From assembly GCA_023898385.1 (NCBI GenBank), contig CP060220.1:2480001-2544000 (forward strand): DNA of 64,000 nt. Direction: 5' to 3'. The stretch comes from Pseudobdellovibrionaceae bacterium. GTDB taxonomy: Bacteria; Bdellovibrionota; Bdellovibrionia; Bdellovibrionales; UBA1609. The notes beneath the pieces were generated by a model that saw only the letters and a list, made by a program, of their open reading frames with translations, made no database searches and was not told where the DNA came from. Shown in pieces: positions 34,854 through 43,872 of the stretch; within the stretch, counting starts at the first letter, position 1, and the number at the start of each line of letters is the position of its first letter. The translations under genes and the position numbers were made by a program.

Positions 34854-35048
34854 CTAAATGTGGTCTATAACAATGTCGCGAGCCATGACGGTCTTGCGGC
34901 CATCGGACTTGGCACTTTCGATCCCTTTTTCACAAAGACGCTCAACCGCCTTGCTCAAAACATCAATGGTCTCAGAGGAAGTGTTGCACTCACCTTTTTC
35001 TTTAATGTATTTTTTTACTTTGCTTGTAACTACCAACACATCAGCCAT
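34854..35048 (-). CDS. Bacterial histone (single histone fold)
   Basis: A 64-residue protein with a histone-fold pattern: helix 1 VTSKVKKYIKEKG, loop with Asn-Thr-Ser, long helix 2 SSETIDVLSKAVERLCEKGI, loop with SDGRKTVMARD and short helix 3 IVIDHI. The RKTV loop is the DNA-contacting type seen in archaeal histones. It resembles Bd0055 of Bdellovibrio bacteriovorus, described as a major, unconventional chromatin protein (established for that species; orthology here is inferred). There are two Cys (GECNTS, LCEKG). A strong GGAGG site precedes the ATG, and the gene is monocistronic. Confidence 0.85.
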   Translation of the reverse strand: MADVLVVTSKVKKYIKEKGECNTSSETIDVLSKAVERLCEKGIESAKSDGRKTVMARDIVIDHI

Positions 35049-35218
35049 CTTAAACCTCCATTATGGTAATTTTAGGACTGAAATCTTCGTCAAAATCTAT
35101 CAAAGGCACTTTCAGCCCAGATAAACCTTCTGTTCATCATGCCCAACTTTGGGCCGATAGCAAGTGCGAACACATCATAATTTCGAGTTGATGGTGCGCA
35201 GAGCGTTATCTTATTGCG

Positions 35219-36742
35219 TTAAACCTTAGCGAGCGTCCGATTTTTTCGGCTATCCCGAGGTTTAGGATTAAAAACCATATAGGAATCACTGTTCTCAAAC
35301 GCCATAAGATGGGCCACCCTTCCCTCCCCTTCGGCTCCGGGCGATATCCATACAAAGGATTTTTGGCCCACACGCTTTTCACACTCCACATCCAAAAAAG
35401 CAGGAGACCAAGTACCGCTGTTCAAATGCTCCACGGCGCCAATAAACTCGTGCCTCACTATATGAGTGTGACCATAAATTATTCGGGGAACTTTTGCGAT
35501 GAGCGCCGCTGCGCTCAGGATTCTCTCTTTCGGTTCTTTGTATTGTTGCACCGTGGATGTCACATTTTTTGAATAAAACAAAAAAAACGGCAAAAACATA
35601 AATAGAGGGATAAAAATCCAAAAAAATGACAAACCAAACACCTTGTTCACCAGCAAGAAGATTTCAAGAACAATAAAAAACACTAGAAATATGAGGAAGG
35701 CCCGATCTAACCATAGCTCACGAGCAATAATCGTGGGATAACTTGCCGCTGGAGCCACAAATAATTCTTTAAGTTCTCTTGCCACCCTTGGCGGAGCATT
35801 TGCTTTGGCTGCAATATTTTCGATTCGATCTTCAATGGTCAATGGATCGGCCAGTGAAGGTCGAAGTCGATCAACGAAGGATTGAAACAATATCACTGTA
35901 GCACTTCCTATCCACGTGGCTACAATCAGCGGCTGGGCTCTCAACATATATCTAAAAAAGAACCTCACATACTCACCGGCTGACATGATGTAGTTGCTTT
36001 CCACGTGGGGATTAAAAAAACCCATAGAGTTAATCATGTATCGAGTGGCAAGATTCCCGAACGGCAGGCGAACTTCAATTCGATTAAACCTCAATAAATA
36101 CGGATGGACCGGATCTTGAGCCATGCAATAGGGGTCATATTGGTTGCCGTGCTCAACAAGCGTATCTCCATTTGAAATGTAAAACCACTCACAAAACCGC
36201 ACTTGGGAAGTATAGTCTTGTGGCAAATTCAAGTGCTCCAAGAACGACTCTTGGACCCTTCGAAAATGCAATTCTAAATCATGGTTGCCAATTATAAAAA
36301 TAGCCCTGTGCCCGTTTAAAATAAACGCTCTCAAAGCATCGACCCATTCTTTGTGGTCTCTTAATATAACATCTATTTTATACTTTGATTTTTCTTCTTG
36401 TGGATGCAATCCCCGGGTTCGCTCTAGCCACGTCAATCTAAAAATCGGGTTCTCCGGAATCGACGTGACGCTATCAAAATCAAAAATATCTCCGTTGAGT
36501 ATTAGCTCTATCGACTCACCTCTAGATTTTTCCTGTATGTGATCGAGAAATTGCGAAAACTCTTTGTCGAAGAAAAACTCTCTGCTTTTATATCTTTTCC
36601 ACAATGGATATTTTGGGTGCAGTGGCTCGGCTTCACACAAATGCAAATCACTGACTATGACAGTGGTCTTCGCCTGATGAAAGTCGCTTCCTATGTCTTC
36701 CGGCAGTTCCAACAACCCTCCAAAAATGCTCAATGTCCACAA
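35219..36742 (-). CDS. Calcineurin-like metallophosphoesterase split by membrane helices
   Basis: 507 residues. Metal-binding motifs of the family appear in order: SDLHL near residue 31, NGDIFDFD near 84, GNHDLE near 152, and GHTHIVRHE near 425. Between the third and last motif lie hydrophobic segments (IVATWIGSATVILFQSF, FLIFLVFFIVLEIFLLV, FFWIFIPLFMFLPFFLFY) that probably cross the membrane. The enzyme may act on lipid or nucleotide phosphates, as LpxH-like relatives do; the substrate is unknown. The start is uncertain: only TTG codons are available, and an internal TTG behind GGAGGG is possible. Confidence 0.75.
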   Translation of the reverse strand: MWTLSIFGGLLELPEDIGSDFHQAKTTVIVSDLHLCEAEPLHPKYPLWKRYKSREFFFDKEFSQFLDHIQEKSRGESIELILNGDIFDFDSVTSIPENPIFRLTWLERTRGLHPQEEKSKYKIDVILRDHKEWVDALRAFILNGHRAIFIIGNHDLELHFRRVQESFLEHLNLPQDYTSQVRFCEWFYISNGDTLVEHGNQYDPYCMAQDPVHPYLLRFNRIEVRLPFGNLATRYMINSMGFFNPHVESNYIMSAGEYVRFFFRYMLRAQPLIVATWIGSATVILFQSFVDRLRPSLADPLTIEDRIENIAAKANAPPRVARELKELFVAPAASYPTIIARELWLDRAFLIFLVFFIVLEIFLLVNKVFGLSFFWIFIPLFMFLPFFLFYSKNVTSTVQQYKEPKERILSAAALIAKVPRIIYGHTHIVRHEFIGAVEHLNSGTWSPAFLDVECEKRVGQKSFVWISPGAEGEGRVAHLMAFENSDSYMVFNPKPRDSRKNRTLAKV

Positions 36743-36871
36743 TCCAAACGCCGAGTAACAATAATTGTCTCTCAGGGGAGCTTTTTCGTCCAGGGATTAC
36801 ACATAACACCCTGAAATCACTCGAAAATTATAGCTACCAATGGCATCAGTTTTGCTCCCCTGGGATGTACG

Positions 36872-38074
36872 ATGAATACCACAAAAATCTTCGCTATCAC
36901 TATTTTAATGTCTGTTACGCTTTTCGGCAGCCCGCTGGCTTATGCCACAAGTGAAATCAAAGACTTCCTTAAAGACCCTGCCCAGCTAGTGTCGTCGGAC
37001 TTCCGAGTGAAACCTGTTATGATGAAGAGGGTCGGATTCTGGTTTGATGTCTACACTAAATATCCATCCACCCATCACATCATCCATCATAGCCGCTACC
37101 CGTGGATAGTATTTGAGGTTGTAGATACGTCGTCGTTTTTTAAAAAGAAACAAGCCCATTGGCTTGAGAACAAAAAGGCACTGGATCATGTGAAGCTTCG
37201 CAGGAAGATCATTCGCCAGGAACTAAAATCCCTAGCCTCAAAACCTTTTAGCAAAAGTCTTAGTCCGCTACAAAGACATCTAAAGAAGACTCTTCAAAAA
37301 ATCGGCGGCCCCAGAGGCAATGTGTATCGGTTTGCCAGCAAAAAAGTTCGGTCTCAAACTGGCCAGAGAAACTTTTTCGTTAAAGGTCTAAAAAACAGTC
37401 CAAAATATTTGCCTCTTATGGAAGCCGAATTTCAACGACAAGGATTGCCTAAAGAGTTACTACGCATTCCATTTGTTGAAAGTAGTTTCAATGAAAAGGC
37501 CGAAAGCCGTGTAGGAGCCAGTGGCATTTGGCAAATTATGCCACATATTGGTAAGGCCTATATGAAAGTCACTCCACACATAGATGAACGAAATTCTCCA
37601 ATCAAAGCTACTGAAGTGGCTGGCAAAATTCTCAAGCAAAATTTTAGAGCCCTAAAATCTTGGGGCTTGGCTGTAACCGCTTACAACCATGGAATTGGGG
37701 GCCTTAGAAAGTCCCTCAGAAAATCAAAATCCACTCATCTAACTCAATTGATTAGTCACTATAGAGGAGGGTCCTTTGGGTTTGCTTCATCAAACTTCTA
37801 CGCTTCTTTTTTGGCAGCACTTCATGCCGAAACGTATAAGGATCAGATCTTTTCTTCTGACGAAATATCACCCAGACCTGCCTTGAATGCTCAAATGGTG
37901 ACCCTGCATCGATCTATGCGGCCCAGTCAAATTGCTAAATTGGCCAATTTAAACATAGACGACCTTAAAGATTTAAATCATGACATCAAACGGGCCATAA
38001 AAAATGACATTCGCTTGCCCAAAGGGTTTCGTGTGTTCCTGCCCCACAATTCGCAGTTTATTGGTTCTAACTAA
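36872..38074 (+). CDS. Lytic transglycosylase (MltD-like SLT domain)
   Basis: Cleaves peptidoglycan glycan strands. 400 residues with a signal peptide (IFAITILMSVTLFGSPLAYA). The SLT domain occupies about residues 180-310: IPFVESSFNEKAESRVGASG with the catalytic Glu, GIWQIMP, and VTAYNHGIGGLRK. The C-terminus has a LysM-like end (RPSQIAKLANLNIDDLKDLN, then DIRLPKGFRVFLP). The first 150 residues are basic and do not match a family I know. It is divergent from the metallophosphoesterase gene. Confidence 0.88.
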   Translation: MNTTKIFAITILMSVTLFGSPLAYATSEIKDFLKDPAQLVSSDFRVKPVMMKRVGFWFDVYTKYPSTHHIIHHSRYPWIVFEVVDTSSFFKKKQAHWLENKKALDHVKLRRKIIRQELKSLASKPFSKSLSPLQRHLKKTLQKIGGPRGNVYRFASKKVRSQTGQRNFFVKGLKNSPKYLPLMEAEFQRQGLPKELLRIPFVESSFNEKAESRVGASGIWQIMPHIGKAYMKVTPHIDERNSPIKATEVAGKILKQNFRALKSWGLAVTAYNHGIGGLRKSLRKSKSTHLTQLISHYRGGSFGFASSNFYASFLAALHAETYKDQIFSSDEISPRPALNAQMVTLHRSMRPSQIAKLANLNIDDLKDLNHDIKRAIKNDIRLPKGFRVFLPHNSQFIGSN

Positions 38075-38083
38075 CCACTTGAT

Positions 38084-40285
38084 TTATTGATTTAAATTGA
38101 CCTTCAGAACGCTCACTACATCTGTATCAGCCACTACGACTTGCGTGTGAATTTTTACACCATCGGTAGGGACCACAGTAATGCTATTTACGCCAGGCTC
38201 CACATTAACAATCACAAACCCCACACTGTTTTGAGGACGATCTGTAAGGTTACCATTTGTATCAAAGTAAAATATGTCCCTTTTTGATTCTTCTGATCCT
38301 GAATTTATAAACGCACGATAGTCCCCGCCTTGAACATTCCCGACGACTATGGCTTTTCTTGATGAGTGATTCACCTGGTATTTGTTTAAAAATTCCTCAA
38401 TCCATCCTGTTTTAACCATGGGCACTTCTATATGTGGCCATCGTTGATCCGCCACTGTCAGGCGAACAGGAGTAAATTCTGGACCAGTGGCCTCAACGAC
38501 TGAAAGTCCCTTTTGTTTCGGCCACAAGACCACGGCTCTACCTTCAGTTGCGGTTGTCCAGTGGCTTTTATGTCCAACCACGGAAACATTGGCTGCCACG
38601 GATTGTTGAGTTATGGCATTTTTCGTTGAAAGTTCTACCGAAACTCTTTGCCCCCGCACTAGGTCCAATGAGGTGACATGACCAGCCTCAACGGGAATCA
38701 ACTCGACGGCATATTCATTGTTTTTTTCTAATACACGTATGATTTTGGCCTCTGGGTCGACGTTAACAAAGGCAAACATCCCGTCTTTTGATGTGGTCAT
38801 CGAGTTTTTGTTGGGAAGATAAGACGTAAAATATATGGGTTTTAACGATGAATTGGCCAACTCAACCGATACACCCTCTTTGGGTTTGCCATTCTCTATA
38901 ACCCGGCCCCAGATAATGCCAGCCCTCAAAGCTTCATTTCTATCGTAATAACCTTCGGTTAGTCCAAATAGACTTTCAATGAGCGACTCCGGGAAAACGT
39001 GTATCTGACCTTTCACACCTGTTGTGCCGAAACTAATTGATGGCCAATGCCCCTCGGCGGTGGTGGCCTGTAAATAGGTGGAAGCATCTAAAAAATCAGT
39101 GTTTGCAAACTGCCCCGATTCATCTTTAACAACAGTTACGTTCAAATCGGGTAAATTCAAAGAGGCGTTGACAATAGTCGGTGCCGCTCCTGCCATAGAC
39201 AGAGCCGAATCGACCATGGCGTTGACTCCTTGATAGTACGGAGTGATTTCAAGATCGAGATGAGTCAGCTGGTCCAGAGAGCTCATTGATTTTTTAATAT
39301 CATATAAATTGAGTAGGCCCGCCCCAATAAGATCACCTTGTGCATCTTTTAGTTCGGCCACGAGAAATCCCTCAAGTGAGTTTAACTCCACACCAAATCG
39401 ACCTTCTATCAGATCTACGTGGGCTTCTTTTTCCGGATGGCCGTCCGCTCTATGAGTTACTTTTAAATGTTGCTCTTCTCCCAAAAAGGCTACGCCTCCA
39501 GAAATGAGGATATCTCCGCCCAAAGTTACGTTGTTTAATGGGGTGGTTTTTTTTGAGGGCTCCGTTGAAACAACCGCTGCGTTTCGACGTTCAACTATAC
39601 CTTTTTCGGCTAAGATTTTATCTGCCGCCTGGTCCACTGTTGGTTGGCTCCAGTCAAACTGACGATAAAAGGCCACTAATTTTTCGCGATCCGACAGTGG
39701 CTTTTCTGGGGGTGTGGCCTGCGACGTCAAACCCGCTGCCGCTTGATTATCGCTTTGGCTCACTGTGAGATTTTCATGTCCCGGGTTGATCGGAGGATAT
39801 TCGATCCCATTAGTTGCGACAAAATGGGGCTCTATCTCTGGCTTAATGATTACTGGTTCTTCATGAATCTTGTTGTCGTACTGAGAAACTGTCAGGCCTT
39901 GTACGGCCACCCATTCATCATTCGCCTTATTGATGGTCGACTCTCCTCCGACGCCACCATTTGGTTCTAGCCAATCTAATGATCCGGAGTCTTCACCACT
40001 TGCCGTCAACACCTGCCGTTCGAATTTCGTGTCTGCTTTTGATTGGGCCGATGGGTTCAGACGATCTGATCGAATGTCTTCAAGAGCTGCCATTGCGGGA
40101 GAGTGGAGGTCCATTCGAATAACGAGAGCCGGCGCCATCCCCCGATAATCCACTAGAGCTATGTTTTCTGGTGACAGAATCAAACCTGTAACTATGGTTA
40201 AGCCATAGCGAACCAAAGCACGCACGAGTTTTTCCCGCGCGTTGGGCTTGCGATAATAACTGTAACGACCAAAGCCCGAAGACAC
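38084..40285 (-). CDS. Large membrane-anchored protein with carboxypeptidase-regulatory-like domain
   Basis: 733 residues of unknown function. A short basic cytosolic start (YSYYRKPNAREKLVRALVRY) precedes one membrane helix (LTIVTGLILSPENIALV, residues 29-45). Residues 60-230 are polar linker. Residues 250-450 appear beta-rich. Residues 460-545 resemble a carboxypeptidase-regulatory/SdrD-like beta sandwich (GRVIENGKPKEGVSVELANS, DGMFAFVNVDPEAK). The final 150 residues are also strand-rich and end in VVADTDVVSVLKVNLN. Probably a periplasmic structural or adhesion protein. It converges on the transglycosylase gene with nine bases between stops. Confidence 0.65.
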   Translation of the reverse strand: MSSGFGRYSYYRKPNAREKLVRALVRYGLTIVTGLILSPENIALVDYRGMAPALVIRMDLHSPAMAALEDIRSDRLNPSAQSKADTKFERQVLTASGEDSGSLDWLEPNGGVGGESTINKANDEWVAVQGLTVSQYDNKIHEEPVIIKPEIEPHFVATNGIEYPPINPGHENLTVSQSDNQAAAGLTSQATPPEKPLSDREKLVAFYRQFDWSQPTVDQAADKILAEKGIVERRNAAVVSTEPSKKTTPLNNVTLGGDILISGGVAFLGEEQHLKVTHRADGHPEKEAHVDLIEGRFGVELNSLEGFLVAELKDAQGDLIGAGLLNLYDIKKSMSSLDQLTHLDLEITPYYQGVNAMVDSALSMAGAAPTIVNASLNLPDLNVTVVKDESGQFANTDFLDASTYLQATTAEGHWPSISFGTTGVKGQIHVFPESLIESLFGLTEGYYDRNEALRAGIIWGRVIENGKPKEGVSVELANSSLKPIYFTSYLPNKNSMTTSKDGMFAFVNVDPEAKIIRVLEKNNEYAVELIPVEAGHVTSLDLVRGQRVSVELSTKNAITQQSVAANVSVVGHKSHWTTATEGRAVVLWPKQKGLSVVEATGPEFTPVRLTVADQRWPHIEVPMVKTGWIEEFLNKYQVNHSSRKAIVVGNVQGGDYRAFINSGSEESKRDIFYFDTNGNLTDRPQNSVGFVIVNVEPGVNSITVVPTDGVKIHTQVVVADTDVVSVLKVNLNQ

Positions 40286-40389
40286 TGTCCCCCTCCATAG
40301 GGTTTAAATGAAGCCTTATGCCCCAACTAATCACTCAACAAACCTTTGCTCTAAAGATTTGTGAGCTAAACTTTATAACTACATGTTAG

Positions 40390-40821
40390 CTAAAAGACTC
40401 GAAAATCGTCAATAAAGTCCCGCTCACCACGACGTTTGGAGAGCGCGCTTTGCAACTTTCGCATCACCATTCGTCCCAAGCCTTTGTCTACCCCAACGTC
40501 GTGGTATTCGCGCCCCTTTAGCTCTTGGCGGTAGACAGTAATCTGAATATCGTAGGGGCGACGATCACCCAAAATAACAACGTAAGCATAAAATCTCACA
40601 GAGTCTTTTTGGGATGAGTACTGTCCACTTTTCGGCACAAAAAAGTTAGAGTAGAACTCTCTTCCTCCCTGAACAGCTTTGCGCTGACCGTTGGGAAGTG
40701 ATGCCACAATGGCCTGCTGAATCTCAGATATGGGTAATTGTTGATTCTCTATTTCAAATTTATCAGTGGCACACCCCGCCAAAGCGGCCAGGGTGAGCAC
40801 CTGGATGAATATCCATTTCAT
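40390..40821 (-). CDS. Small lipoprotein of unknown function
   Basis: 143 residues with a clear lipobox (LTLAALAGCAT), so the mature protein starts at Cys17. The rest is mixed, with a basic C-terminal helix (RMVMRKLQSALSKRRGERDF). The gene lies three bases behind the transaldolase stop. No family is recognised. Confidence 0.75.
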   Translation of the reverse strand: MKWIFIQVLTLAALAGCATDKFEIENQQLPISEIQQAIVASLPNGQRKAVQGGREFYSNFFVPKSGQYSSQKDSVRFYAYVVILGDRRPYDIQITVYRQELKGREYHDVGVDKGLGRMVMRKLQSALSKRRGERDFIDDFRVF

Positions 40822-40824
40822 CTC

Positions 40825-41469
40825 TTATTGAGGAACCTTTTCTGCATCTTTTAAAAACTGAGCAATACCTTTGTCAGTGAGTGGATGACTAACCAAACCT
40901 GTGAGCACCTTGAACGGCACTGTGACGATGTCAGCCCCTATCATAGCGGATTCCAGGATGTGCATAGGGTGACGAATACTAGCCACTAAAACTTGAGTAT
41001 CCAAATCATAGTTGTCAAAAATATGAGTAATCTGCCTAATCAAACTCATGCCCTCCGTACCTATATCATCCACTCGACCCACAAAGGGTGAAACTAATGT
41101 GGCACCCGCTTTTGCCGCCAATAACGCTTGAAGGGGTGAGAACACTAAAGTCACATTTGTTTTGATTCCCTCGGCCGATAGACGCTTTACAGCAACTAAC
41201 CCATCCTCAGTCATTGGAATCTTGACGACCACGTTGTCACCAATTTTGGCCAGCTTTAGTCCTTCACTCACCATTTGGTCGGCCTGCAAACCCATTACTT
41301 CGGCAGATACAAGTCCACTTACTTCTTGTGATATTTCACGAATAACATCTTCGTGGCGCTTACCTGTTTTTGCGACTAAGGTCGGGTTCGTTGTTACACC
41401 ATCAACCCATCCTCGTTCATTGGCATGTTTAATTTCTTCAATGTCTGCCGTATCAATATAAAATTTCAT
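40825..41469 (-). CDS. tal: Transaldolase, fructose-6-phosphate aldolase type
   Basis: Transfers a dihydroxyacetone unit in the non-oxidative pentose phosphate pathway. 214 residues, the short TalC/FSA class (subfamily 3B). The opening MKFYIDTADIEEIK, GVTTNPTLVAKTG, the Schiff-base Lys83 in VVVKIPMTEDG and the SPFVGRVDDIGTEG phosphate loop are diagnostic. Transaldolase and true F6P aldolase activity differ at a single position I cannot assign with certainty. Confidence 0.93.
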   Translation of the reverse strand: MKFYIDTADIEEIKHANERGWVDGVTTNPTLVAKTGKRHEDVIREISQEVSGLVSAEVMGLQADQMVSEGLKLAKIGDNVVVKIPMTEDGLVAVKRLSAEGIKTNVTLVFSPLQALLAAKAGATLVSPFVGRVDDIGTEGMSLIRQITHIFDNYDLDTQVLVASIRHPMHILESAMIGADIVTVPFKVLTGLVSHPLTDKGIAQFLKDAEKVPQ

Positions 41470-41523
41470 ATTCGCTTCTCCCCAGTTAGTGAGCGCCGCC
41501 TAAGATATGGTTAGTGACCAGGT

Positions 41524-42078
41524 CTAAGCTTCTGGCTTGCAAAAATCAAGTAGGCTTTTTCCCTGACTAAAAAACTCTCCCCAAGCGGCTAAATCATATG
41601 ATGATGCCAAATCGCGAAGGGATGTGTTTAATACCGGATGAACATAGTCAGGCCAGATTTCCGCTGATGGGACTAATTCTTCAGGGCGATTGTGAAATCC
41701 CGGGTGAGGAAGGGTAATATCTGGCGTCAAAATACTTTCGTCATTATAGGCGAGCAGGTTAAGGCTGAGATTTTGGTGCAGAACCTGACTTCGAAGCTGA
41801 CGCTCTAAATGCTGAAGGTAAGCCAATAGCTCTGATGGACTCAGATCAGTTATGCCGCGAAGCGATATGCTAAGGCCTGCATAAGTGGTCTGGCGTCTTA
41901 AATCGTGGATGTGTTGCGGATGATGAGCGGTTCTATGAACTTTATAAACAGACGAGATGGATCCCACTGTTAAATGAAGGCTCAGGCCGGACAACACTTT
42001 CTTCATCAACTCTTCACCGTCGCTGGCGAATGCGTGAACGGAGATCAAAACTTCATTTGATTTCATCATCGCTGACAT
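41524..42078 (-). CDS. HPPK (FolK)-like protein lacking metal-binding aspartates
   Basis: 184 residues that align along their whole length with 6-hydroxymethyl-7,8-dihydropterin pyrophosphokinase: LLAYLQHLERQL matches the helix before the active site, and ITLPHPGFHNRPEELVP with EIWPDYVHP matches the conserved VPHxxxxxRxFxLxPLxEIAP. The two Mg-binding Asp of the DLD motif are replaced (NLSLNLLAY), and the N-terminal GSN motif is missing (VHAFAS). It is therefore probably not an active kinase. It lies one base from dapB and could have a regulatory or structural role. Confidence 0.7.
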   Translation of the reverse strand: MSAMMKSNEVLISVHAFASDGEELMKKVLSGLSLHLTVGSISSVYKVHRTAHHPQHIHDLRRQTTYAGLSISLRGITDLSPSELLAYLQHLERQLRSQVLHQNLSLNLLAYNDESILTPDITLPHPGFHNRPEELVPSAEIWPDYVHPVLNTSLRDLASSYDLAAWGEFFSQGKSLLDFCKPEA

Positions 42079-42079
42079 C

Positions 42080-42781
42080 TTAGTAGCCTAGGACATTTGA
42101 AATCGTATATCGCCCTGGTTTTTTTGACGCTAACCATTTAGCGGCTTGTAATGCCCCTCTGGCAAAAACCCGACGATTAAGGGCCGTGTGCTCTATACAT
42201 ATTGTTTCTTCTTCACCAAAGGCCCAAACCTTATGCACGCCGAAAACTCCGCCTCCACGGGCCACCATGACCTCGGGCAGTGACTTGCCAACAGATTTTT
42301 TTAAGGTCTCTTGTAGCCACTTAGCCGTGCCGCTAGGTCGGTCTTTTTTATGGCGATGATGAAACTCTTCTATTTGAAAGTCATACTGATCGGCAACAGC
42401 ATTAAACTGCTCTAATAGATGTGAAACGAAGGATACACCGAGACTCATATTAGGCGCCCACAGCACAGGGATATTTTTTGCCGCCTGGTCCAGAGCTGCA
42501 AAATGATCATCATTTAATCCTGTTGTTCCGCTAACAAGCGGTTTTTTGTTTTTCTCACACCACTTAATGACCTCCTGAAATCCTTCAGCCAACGAAAAGT
42601 CTATAACTACGTCGATATCTCGGAGTTGATTGGATGCGATTTCAGACAAGGACCGACTCCCGCCACCTAAAGCCAAATCGACACCTGCCACTACTTCGAA
42701 TTGGCCATCACCATCAACGATGGCCTGTAACTCTTGGCCCATACGGCCTTTGTATCCATTGATCGCCACTCGAACACTCAC
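42080..42781 (-). CDS. dapB: 4-hydroxy-tetrahydrodipicolinate reductase
   Basis: Second dedicated step of lysine and diaminopimelate synthesis, NAD(P)H-dependent. 233 residues, slightly shorter than the usual 240-270. The nucleotide-binding loop INGYKGRMGQEL is at the N-terminus, and the substrate/catalytic motif EEFHHRHKKDRPSGTA is complete (His and Lys). It lies one base behind dapA, so both are co-translated or tightly co-transcribed. Confidence 0.96.
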   Translation of the reverse strand: MSVRVAINGYKGRMGQELQAIVDGDGQFEVVAGVDLALGGGSRSLSEIASNQLRDIDVVIDFSLAEGFQEVIKWCEKNKKPLVSGTTGLNDDHFAALDQAAKNIPVLWAPNMSLGVSFVSHLLEQFNAVADQYDFQIEEFHHRHKKDRPSGTAKWLQETLKKSVGKSLPEVMVARGGGVFGVHKVWAFGEEETICIEHTALNRRVFARGALQAAKWLASKKPGRYTISNVLGY

Positions 42782-42782
42782 T

Positions 42783-43670
42783 CTACACCATCCCCATGCT
42801 GAGCATTTTATCCATCAATTGCTTGGAGGCGTCTTGCTCCATTGCCACCAGAGGCAATCGCATTTCAGGAGACGCAAAAACATCCATAAAATGAAGGGCC
42901 TGCTTTACCGGAATTGGATTGGTATCAAAGACCACAAGATCATTAAGTGCTGTAAAGGCTCGCGCCTCATCATCGGCGAGACCAGCTCCCGACCGCACTT
43001 TATTTGACCATTGGACCATTTGGCTTGGCATAATGTTAGAGACCACTGAAATCACGCCGTCTCCTCCCTTGGCCATAAACTCCATACAGCTGTTGTCATC
43101 GCCGCTGCTCAAGACAAACTCTTTCGAACACGCCTTTCGAATTTCGTCGACCCTTTCGAGGTCGCCAGTGGCATCTTTAATACCGATAATGTTTGGATGC
43201 CGACTCAACTCAGATATCGTATCTACAGTAAACCGCACCACCGTTCTACCTGGCACATCGTACAAAATCACAGGAATGGGACTAGCATCTGCCACTGCTA
43301 AAAAATGCTGCAATAAGCCTCTTTGTGGTGGTTTATTGTAATACGGAACAACCACCAACGCGGCGTCGCCCCCCCAATCGCTGGCTCTCCTCGTAAAGTC
43401 TATTGTGATTTTTGTATTGTTGGATCCCGTTCCCACCACTACGGGCACGCGACCCTGGGCTTCTTGTTTAGCCAAAACAACCATCTTCTCGACTTCTTCA
43501 GCCGATAGAGTTGGACTCTCACCCGTGGTCCCATTAACGACTACACCTTGAATCCCGGCACCGAACTGAAATTGTAACAATTTACGGTATGATTCATAGT
43601 CCACCTCGCCCTGATTAAACGGTGTGGCCAATGCTGAAATCACTCCCTTAAAGTCAAAATTACTCATCAT
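42783..43670 (-). CDS. dapA: 4-hydroxy-tetrahydrodipicolinate synthase
   Basis: Condenses pyruvate and aspartate semialdehyde. 295 residues. NGTTGESPTL holds the Thr pair, Tyr137 sits in ILYDVPGRT, and the Schiff-base Lys165 in IIGIKDATGD. It overlaps the preceding small lipoprotein gene by 11 bases and is followed by dapB one base later. Feeds both lysine and peptidoglycan. Confidence 0.97.
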   Translation of the reverse strand: MMSNFDFKGVISALATPFNQGEVDYESYRKLLQFQFGAGIQGVVVNGTTGESPTLSAEEVEKMVVLAKQEAQGRVPVVVGTGSNNTKITIDFTRRASDWGGDAALVVVPYYNKPPQRGLLQHFLAVADASPIPVILYDVPGRTVVRFTVDTISELSRHPNIIGIKDATGDLERVDEIRKACSKEFVLSSGDDNSCMEFMAKGGDGVISVVSNIMPSQMVQWSNKVRSGAGLADDEARAFTALNDLVVFDTNPIPVKQALHFMDVFASPEMRLPLVAMEQDASKQLMDKMLSMGMV

Positions 43671-43872
43671 TAGCTCTTTTCTTTTTCACTTTGTTTTTTT
43701 GCACGCCGGTGTCTTCTCTTGTTGATCGCTCGTAGGTGGGTCGCCCTTGGCTAATTTCTGCCGGTTTTTCTGGGGGCAATGGATCCCCTTTGATGCCACA
43801 TGCGCTGATAGAAACGCCCATAGAGATCACCAATTCCAGCTTAATTAGTTTGTTTCTCATGCTCCTTAACAT
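43660..43872 (-). CDS. Small LptM-like lipoprotein
   Basis: 70 residues. The signal peptide ends in SISAC and the first mature residues are CGIKGDPLPPEKP, close to the CGxKGPLxxP signature of LptM (YifL), which assists folding of the LPS translocon LptD. The tail is short, polar and basic. Family assignment rests on this short motif plus placement before a dap gene, as yifL precedes dapF in E. coli. The upstream ATG has AAGGTGG at seven bases; the gene overlaps both neighbours. Confidence 0.6.
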   Translation of the reverse strand: MLRSMRNKLIKLELVISMGVSISACGIKGDPLPPEKPAEISQGRPTYERSTREDTGVQKNKVKKKRANDE

